A stretch of DNA of 64,000 bases from Rebecca billardiae RCC1528 (taxonomy: Eukaryota; Haptophyta), in NCBI GenBank assembly GCA_965240325.2, contig OZ251236.1, forward strand, positions 1,860,001 to 1,924,000. Reading direction: 5' to 3'. Both the position numbers and the translations under genes were made by a program. Below are positions 43,101-52,100 of this stretch, piece after piece (position 1 is the stretch's first letter; every line of letters starts with the position of its first letter). The notes under the pieces were generated by a model that saw only the letters and a program-made list of their open reading frames with translations, was not told the DNA's origin and ran no database searches.

Positions 43101-46100
43101 GCCCTTGCCGCCGCCGCCGAGCCCGCCGCCGGCACCGCCGCCGCCACGCACGGATCCGTTCCCGCCGCCTTCGCCGCCGAGTCCGCCACCATCGCCACCG
43201 CCGTTGCCACCGCCGCCGCCGCCGCCTTCTCCACTGCCGAGCTCGCCGCCAGAGTCACCACCGCAGCCGCCACCGTCCCTGCCGCCCAGCTCGCCGCCGC
43301 CACCGCCACCGGCACCACCGCCATCGCAACCGCCGTCCCTGCCGCCGAGCGCGCCGCCGAGCACGCCGCCGGCACCGCCACCGAGCGCACCGCCATCGAC
43401 GCCACCATCGTTGCCGCCGCCGAGCCCGCCTCCGGCGCCGCCGCCGCCGCCACGCACGCAGCCGTTCCCACCGCCCTTGCCGCCCAGTCCGCCGCCCAGC
43501 CCACCGCCTCCACCGCCGCCATCGCCGCCGCCATCGCCTCCGCCGAGCCCGCCGCCGGCACCGCCGCCACACCCGCCGCCGTCATCGCCGCCATCGACGC
43601 CGCCGTCGCAGCCGCCCCGGTCGCCGCCGCCATCGACGCCGCCGTTGCCGCCTCCGCCGAGCCCGCCGCCGACGCCGCCTCCGCCGCCACGCACGGATCC
43701 GTTCCCGCCGCCTTCGCCGCCGAGTCCGCCACCATCGCCGCCGCCGTTGCCACCGCCGCCGAGCACACCGCCACAGCGACCGCCACCCCCACCTCCGGCC
43801 CCGCCACCGTCCCTGCCGCCGAGCGCGCCGCCGAGCACGCCGCCGGCACCGCCACCGAGCGCACCGCCATCGACGCCACCATCGTTGCCGCCGCCGAGCC
43901 CGCCTCCGGCGCTGCCGCCACCGCCGCGCACGCAGCCGTTCCCACCGCCCTTGCCGCCCAGTCCGCCGCCCAGCCCACCGCCTCCGCCGCCGCCATCGCT
44001 GCCGCCATCGCCTCCGCCGAGCCCGCCGCCGGCACCGCCGCCACACCCGCCGCCGTCATCGCCGCCATCGACGCCGCCGTCGCAGCCGCCCCGGTCGCCG
44101 CCGCCGTCGCCGCCGCCGTTGCCGCCGCCGCCGAGCCCGCCGCCGACACCGCCGCCGCCGCCACGCACGGATCCGTTCCCGCCGCCTTCGCCGCCGAGTC
44201 CGCCGCCATCCCCGCCGCCGTTGCCACCGCCGCCGCCGCCGCCTTCTCCGCCGCCGAGCACACCGCCACGGCCACCGCCACCCCCGCCTCCGGCCCCGCC
44301 ACCGTCCCTGCCGCCAAGCGCGCCGCCGAGTGCGCCACCGGCACCGCCGCCGAGCGCACCACCATCGACGCCACCGTCGTCGCCGCCGCCGAGCCCGCCA
44401 CCGGCGCTGCCCCCGCCGCCACGCACGCAGCCGTTCCCACCGCCCTTGCCGCCCAGTCCGCCGCCGAGCCCACCGCCTCCACCGACGCCATCGCCACCGC
44501 CATCGCCTCCGCCGAGCCCGCCGCCGGCACCGCCGCCACACCCGCCGCCGTCATCGCCGCCATCGACGCCGCCGTCGCAGCCGCCCCGGTCGCCGCCGCC
44601 GTCGCCGCCGCCGTTGCCGCCGCCGCCGAGCCCGCCGCCGACACCGCCTCCGCCGCCACGCACGGATCCGTTCCCGCCGCCTTCGCCGCCGAGTCCGCCG
44701 CCATCGCCGCCCCCGTTGCCACCGCCGCCGCCACCGCCGTCTCCGCCGCCGAGCACACCGCCACGGCCGCCGCCACCTCCGCCTCCGGCCCCGCCACCGT
44801 CCCTGCCGCCAAGCGTGCCTCCAAGCGCGCCGCCGGCATCGCCTCCGAGCGCACCGCCATCAACGCCACCGTCGTCGCCGCCGCCGAGCCCGCCGCCGGC
44901 GCTGCCCCCGCCGCCACGCACGCAGCCGTTCCCACCGCCATCTCCGCCGTCACCGCCGCCATCGCCGCCACCGTTGCCCCCACCGTCATTGCCGCCTCTG
45001 CCTCCGCCGAGCCCGCCGCCGGCACCGCCGCCACACCCGCCGCCGTCAGCACCGCCATCGACGCCGCCGCCGCCGCCGCCGCCCGCGCCGCCGCCGCGCC
45101 CGCCGCCGGTGCCGCCGACACCGCCGCCGCCGCCGCGCACGGAGCCGTTCCCGCCGCCCGCGCCGCCGAGCCCGCCGCCGAGCTCGCCTCCGTCACCACC
45201 GCCCAGCTCGCCACCGCCGCCACCGCCGTCGCCGCCGCCATCGCCGCCGCCGGGCCCGCCGCCGCACCCGCCGCCGAGCTCTCCGCCGCCGCTGCCGCCG
45301 CCCAGCCCGCCGCCGCCGCCGCCGCCCGCGATCCGCGTGAGCGTGCTCAGCGGCAGCCGCGAAGGCGCGCCGCTCGGCTCGGACGACGCGGCGCTCGAGC
45401 TCGAGGGTGCGGGCTTTGACAGCCTGGCCGGCGGCGAGTTTGGCGAGATCCAGTGCGCCTTCACGCGCGCCGATGGCGGCGGGGACGGTGGCGGCCCGCT
45501 GCTCTCGGGCGCGACGGTGCTGAGCGACGCGCGGCTGCGCTGCGCCATGCCCGCCGCCGCCTCGTCCGGCGCGCCCTCCGCCGCGGGCGCGTACACCGTC
45601 GGCCTCGCCCTCGGCGCCGTGGGCGCGTCCACGGACGTGGATGTCTCCGGGCTCTTCGGCCCGGTCTCGTTTGAGCTGTACGACATGGCGGCCGTGTCGG
45701 TGCTCGAGCTGCGCCCGCCGGGCGGGCCGGTGGGCGGCGGCACGGCGGTCACGCTCGTGGGCTCGGGCTTTGCCGAGTACGGCGAGGGCCAGCTGTGCTG
45801 CGTGCTCGGCGGCGGCGGCTGCGCGGCGGCGGCGACGCTGCTGCCGCCGTCGGCGGCGGCGCCAACCCTGAGCCGCGCGCGCTGCGTGCTGCCGCCGCCG
45901 CTGGGCGGCGCGGCGGGCAGCGTGGCGCTCGAGCTCTCGCTTGGCGGCGGCAGCGCCGACTCGACCACCGCCTCGGCGCTGCCCTTCCTCGCGTACGACC
46001 CGCCCACCCTCGGCTCCGTCAGCCCGGCGAGCGGCGACGCGAACGGCGGCACGGAGGTGACGATCGGGGGCGCGGGCTTTGACGCGCTGGCCGGCGGCGC

Positions 46101-49100
46101 GCTGCTGGCCGTGCGCTTCGGCGACGCGCCCGCGCAGCCGCCGGCGCGCGTCACGGCGGGCGAGGTTGTCGTCTCCACGCGGTACGGCGCCGCGGGCCGC
46201 GCGCAGCTCCGCGTGTCGCTCAACGGCCAGCAGTTCACGCCCGCGGCCGCCGCGACGCCGCCGCCCGCGGGTGCGCTCGCGTTCACGTTCGTCGGCCTGC
46301 ACGCGCCCGTGCTCGAGGGTGTGGCGTTCAACGGCGCGGCGACGCTGATGGTGCTGCGCTTCGACGCGCAGCCGACCGACCGCGCGGGCATGGGCAGCGG
46401 CATGGGCGAGTGCTCGCGCGTCCTCGACGACGACACCGTCGCGCTGGTCGGCGGCGGCGCGGCCGCGGCCGCGGCCGCGCCGCCGCAGTGCTACTGGACG
46501 GACGACTCGACGCTCGTCGCGCGGCTGAGCTCGGCGACGCTCGTGCGCGCCGGCTCGGAGGTGGGCGTGCGCGCGGGCGCGCTGCGCCCCGAGCAGTGCG
46601 GCACGCCGTGCGCCGCCGCCCTCGCCTCCGCCGCCGCGCGCGCCGCCATCGACGCGGACGCGCCGTGCGGCGAGGGCGTGCCGTGCCCGATGCCTGTCGC
46701 AGCCGTGTCGGGCCCGGCGGTGCTCTCGGCGTGCCCGGGCGCGTCGCTCGCGCTCGACGGCTCCGCCTCGTCGCGCGGCGGCATCGGGCCCGCCGCCTTT
46801 GAGTGGCGCGTCGACCCGAGCCGCTCGGCGCGCGCGGCGTCGCTCAACGCGCGGCTGAGCGCGCTGCCGGCGCGCACGCCTCAGCTCTCGCTCGGCGGGC
46901 CCGGTGCGGCCTCGCCGACCGAGCTCGGAGTGAGCGGCTCGTTCGTGTTTGTGCTGCGCGTCACGTCCTTCCTCGGCGTGCCCTCCGCGCCCGCCGAGTG
47001 GCCCGTGTCGCGCGGCGACGGCGCCAGCCCGATCCTCGCCATCGATGGCGCGCCCGAGCTGCGCGCGCGCGCCTCCGAGCCCACGCTGCTGAGCGGGCGC
47101 GCGGAGCTCGCGCCGTGCTGGCCGCCGAGCTTCGAGCCGGCGATGGTGTTCAGCTGGGCGCTCGAGGGCGCGGCGCAGGTGGGCGGCGGCGCGAACGCGA
47201 GCAGCAGCGCTTCCGCCGGCGAGCTCGCCGCCGCGACGGACGTGCTGCTCGCGCGCCTCGCGTCCGCGCGCACCGCGGTGCTGCAGCTGCCGCCGCACTC
47301 GCTGGCCGCCGGCTGGGCGTACGACCTGGCGCTCACGGCGAGGATGGCGGCGGCACCCGCGCAGGCGTCGACGGCGCGCGTGCGCGTGCGCGTCGCGCGG
47401 CAGCCGCTGCGCGCGGTGATCGCCGGCGGCGACCGCCGCGTGCCGAGCTCGCTGCGCCTCGCCGTCGACGCCTCCGCGTCATTCGACCCCGATGCGCCGA
47501 CGGCCGACGGCGGCGACGGCGGCATGCCGCCGCTGTCGTTCGCGTGGAGCGTGGCGAACGCGAGCTCGCTCGAGCCGGTGGCTCTCGAGCCGTCCGCGGC
47601 GAACGCGAGCGGCGCGCTCTTCGAGCTTGCGCCCGGCACGCTGCCGCCCGGCGTGTACGCGCTCACCGTGCGCGTGTCCGCGCCCGGCCGCGCGCCCGCG
47701 GCCGCGTCGGTGACGGTCGAGGCGGTGCCGGGCGCGGTGCCCACGCTCGGCTTCGAGCCGCTCGGGCGGCGCAAGTGGCCGGCGGTGTTCGACCGGAACC
47801 CCGAGCGGCTGACGATCAACGCGCGCCTCGACGCTGCCTCGCGCGCGCTCGAGGCGGCGGGGCAGGCGCGCTTCAGCTACGAGTGGAGCGCGCGGCGCGT
47901 GGGCGCGGCCGGCGCGCTCGAGCCCGCCGGTCTCGACCTCGCGGACAGCGAGCGGGTGAGCACGACGGGCGCGGCGCTGCGCACGGTCGCGATCCGCAGC
48001 GGCGCGCTCGCGCCCGGCGCGACGTACGCGTTCCGCCTCGCCGTGCTCGGCGGCGCGCAGCCCGCGTACACGGAGGTGCGCGTCACGATCAATCGGCCGC
48101 CGTACGGCGGAGGGCTCGAGGTGGCGCCGGCGTCGGGCGTGGCGCTGCAGACGAGCTTTGCGCTGTACGCGGCGGGGTGGGCGGAGGACGACGAGGAGGA
48201 CCTGCCGCTGAGCTACGCGTTCTCGCACGCGCCGCTCGGCACCGACGCCGTCGCCGACGTCGCCGCGCTCGGCGCCGCCTCCGCCTCCGCCTCGGCGAGC
48301 GCGCTTCTCCCCGCGGGCAACCGCACGCTCACCGTCAGGGTGGCGGACGCGCTCGGCGGCGCGGCGCACGCGCACGCGGCCGTGGCCGTCGCGCCGCCCG
48401 GCGAGGGCGCGGGGCTGCTCGACTCGGTGCTCACGCGCGCGTACGCCGCGGTCGCGACGGGCGCGGCCGAGACCGCCACGCAGCTCGTGAGCGCCCTCGC
48501 CGACGCGCTCGACGCGACGCCCGCGGGCGGCGACAACGCCACCGTCGCCTCGGCCACGCTCGCTCGGCTGCTCGAGCTCACGGCGGGCGCGGCGGAGGCG
48601 TCCGCGCCGACGGCCGAGGCGCGCGCGGCGAGCGCGTCCGCGCTCGCCGCCGTGCTCGAGGCCGCGCCGCCCGGCGCGTTCGACGCCTCCGCGCAGACCG
48701 CGGGCCTCGAGCAGGTCGCCGCCCTCGCGTCGCAGTCGGCCGCGTCGGGCGTCGACGGACCGACCGCGGCCGCGCTGCTGCGCGCGGCGGACGCGGCGCT
48801 CTCCGCCGACGCCGACGCCGACGCGCCGCTGAGCGCGGCGGAGGCGGAGGCGGTGGGCGGAGCGGCGACGAGCGCGGTGGGCGCGCTCGCCATCGCGCTG
48901 CTCGCCGGCGCCGTGTCGGGCGAGGCGCCCTTCGAGGCCGTGGGCAAGGCCATCAACGTGAGCGCGACGCGCGCGGACGCGGGCGCGCTCGGCAACATCA
49001 CGCTGCCCGGGCCGGGCGGCGCGGGCTCGGTGGGCGTGCCGGCGAGCGTGTTCGGCGGCGTGCCGCTCGAGCTGCTCGAGGGCGGCGTTGACGTCGTGCT

Positions 49101-52100
49101 CTGGTCCTCGGCGCGCAACGTGCACGGCGACCCGTCGACGCAGGCGAACGGCACGGCCGTGGCGTCGGGGCTGGTGACGCCCGTCTTCTCCGTCACGCTC
49201 TACTCGGCGTCGGCCGGGCTGGCGCTCACCATCTCCGACCTGCCGGACGAGGGGCGCGTGCTGATCGAGGTGCCCGGGCTCGACGGCGCGGGCGGCGCGG
49301 GCGAGTGGGGCTGCGTGTGGTGGGACGAGGGCGCGAGCGCGTGGCTCGACGACGGCTGCGAGACGGTGGTCGCGCGTGCGGACGATGGCTCGCTCGCGCG
49401 CTACTGCGCGTGCACGCACCTGACCGACTTTGCGGGCGTGGCCGTGCCGACGGACGCGGACGCGGCGCGCACCGAGGTGGTCGAGTTCAACATCAACACG
49501 CTCTCCCTTGATGACGCCGCTGCAGCCGTCGGCGTCGGCTCCGGCCCCGTCCTCGCGCGCAACCCGTACATCTTCTGGCTGGTGGTGGCGATGAGTGCCG
49601 GCTGCGGACTCAGCGTGGCGCTGTTCGGGGCGCGCGACTTGCGCGACCACGCGCGGCGCAAGGAGCGCATCCGGCGGCTGCTCGCGAGCGAGGCCGGGCC
49701 CGCCGGCGGGCTGCCGGCCTCGCCGGCCAAGAGATCCTCCCCCTTCCAGCGCCGCGCGGCCAAGCTCAAGGCGGAGGAGGACGCCCTGTTTGGCGGCTCA
49801 CCGCGGCAGCCCGCGCCCGCCGACGCGCCCGCCGCCGTCGGCACGCACAGCCGGCCCGCCTCCTCCTCCGTCCCGGGGCCGCGCTTGGTGGCGCCGGCGG
49901 ACGGCGGGGACGCGGGCGGGCGCGCGGTGCGCGCGCCGGCCCCTCTCGCCTCCATCTCGCCCGAGGGCAGCTTCGCCAAGCGGCAGCCGCCCCAGCTCTC
50001 GCCGCGGCGCGGCAGCGACGGCGCCGCTAGCCGCGGCGGCGCGGAGGCGCTCGGCTTTGCCGACAGGCTCGAGGCGCGGCTCGACGACCTCGACGACCTG
50101 GTGGACGAGACGAAGCGGCGCGCGGCGCTCACGATGCAGAAGTACGCGCGCGGGCGCAAGGCGCGCGCCCGTGTCGACGAGGCCTCGCCCCAGCTCCGCG
50201 AGCGCAAGGCGCGCGCCTCGGACCGCACGCGCGACCACTCGCTGACCAAGCTCGTGCGGCTCGTGGGCGAGAGGCTGAGCACAGACCACTCGCTGCTCGG
50301 CATCTGGTTCGCCGACCCGGAGGACGCGAAGCGCGCCGAGCTGGCGCAGATCTTCTGGAACATCGCGATGCTCGGCCTCGTGATCACGTGCATGCTCTAC
50401 GACGCGAGCGGCGGGCCTCCGGACGCGTCGGCGGCGCCGAGCGTCTCGCTGCTGAGCGCGGTGCTCACGGCGCTTCTCACCGCGGCCCTCTCGTTCCCCG
50501 CGCTCGCGCTCTTCCGGCTGCTCTTCCGCTGGGGGTACGGCCGGCGCTCGGCGCCGCTCTCGAAGCGCGTGTTCGCCACGTTCCTCCGCGCCGAGCTCGC
50601 GCAGCGCGAGCGCGAGCGCGCGCCCTTCTCCACCGCCGTCAAGACGAGCGTGCGCACCGGCGCGTACCTGCGGCCCGCGCTGCCGCGCACCAACTCGGAC
50701 CGGCGCGGCGCCGGCGGCGCGCTGCGCGCCGCCGCGCCCGCCGACCTCGAGCTCGCGCGCGAGTTCGCGCGGCGCTCGTCGACCGAGGCGGAGCGCTCCT
50801 CCACGCCGCCGGGCATGCCCAGGCTCGCGCCGGTCACGCTGCCCGGCATGCCCGGCCGCTCGTCGCCGCGCGCCAAGCCGCGCCCGCCGCCGCCGCCGGG
50901 CATGACGGTGCGCCGGCCGGGCGGGCCCCGCGCCACCGGCCAGCTGCCGCCGAGCATGGCAGCGTCGGTGGCGGCGACGTCGGTGGCGACGGCGGCGGCG
51001 GCGGGGGCGGCGGAGGGCGAGCGCACCGACGCGCCCGCCGCGGCCACGGCCGCCAAGCCGGGCAGCACCTTCGCGCCGCGGGCGGTGGCCGTGCCGAGTG
51101 CTGACGCGTTCAAGCAGGGGCGAGTCACGCCCGTGCCCACCGCGGGCGCGCTCGACCCCGGCTCGTTCGGCCGGCACATGAAGTCGGACGGGGACGAGTT
51201 TGAGGCGAACGGCGGCTCCAACCACGCGGCGTCCGAGCGCGCCGCCCGACGCGCGGTCGCCGCGTCGCTCAGCGTCTCGCTCCGGGGCACGAGCGCGCAC
51301 GCGGAAGCGGAGCGCGCGGCCGCGGCCGAGCCGCCGTCCCCGCTCGGCACCGCCGTGCCCTTCTTCGAGGACGTGGCGTCGCACCGGCACGGCCGCTCGC
51401 CGCACCCCGGCTCGCCGCCGCCGAGGCGCGATGACGCGCCGCTCACGCCCAGCGGCCTCGCGGGTCGGCAACGCCCGCGCTGCTCGCACGCCTCCTCGGC
51501 ATCGTGCGCCGCCATCTCCGCCGCGTCCACCCCGCGCGCGGGCGCAGCGGACGGCGAGGAGGCGCGTGCGACCGAGGAGGCGGAGGAGGCGATGCGCACG
51601 AGCATGGACGAGGTGCTGCCCACGCCCCCGCCCAGCCCGCCGCCGCCGGGCGGTCCGGCGTTCTCGTTCAAGACGGGGCAGGTCCCCGCGCCCACCGGCC
51701 TGCCGCCCGCCAGCGCGCCCGACGGCGCGCCCGCCGCCGCTGCGGAGGAGGAGGAGGCGGAGGGCGGCGGTCTGGACGAGCAGACGGTCGCGCTGCTCAA
51801 GCTCAAGTTCGACGCGTTCGACGCGGACGACAACGGCTCGGTGGACGGCACCGAGTTCGGCGCGCTGCTCGAGTCGCTCGGCTTCCGGCTGCGCCCGCGC
51901 CGCGTGAAGCAGCTCGCCTCGGAGCTGGACACCAACGGCAACGGGCTGATCGGCTTCGACGAGCTGTGCGACTGGTACGAGAAGATGGTCGCGGACGAGG
52001 CCGCAAAGGAGGCGCGCCGCGCGGCGGGCTGGCCAGGCCGCGTGCGCCGCGCGCTGCGCAGGCTGACGCCGCCGCCACTCGCCAAGCTCGTGCTCGCGTG

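Noticed and set aside
38238-46436. 2732-codon Gly-rich open frame on the minus strand, and other long Ala- or Arg-rich frames across the same array
   Set aside because: They are exact complements or shifted readings of the Ser-Pro array. The plus frame links signal peptide, IPT, REJ and GPS domains, while the minus frames have no domain on either side.
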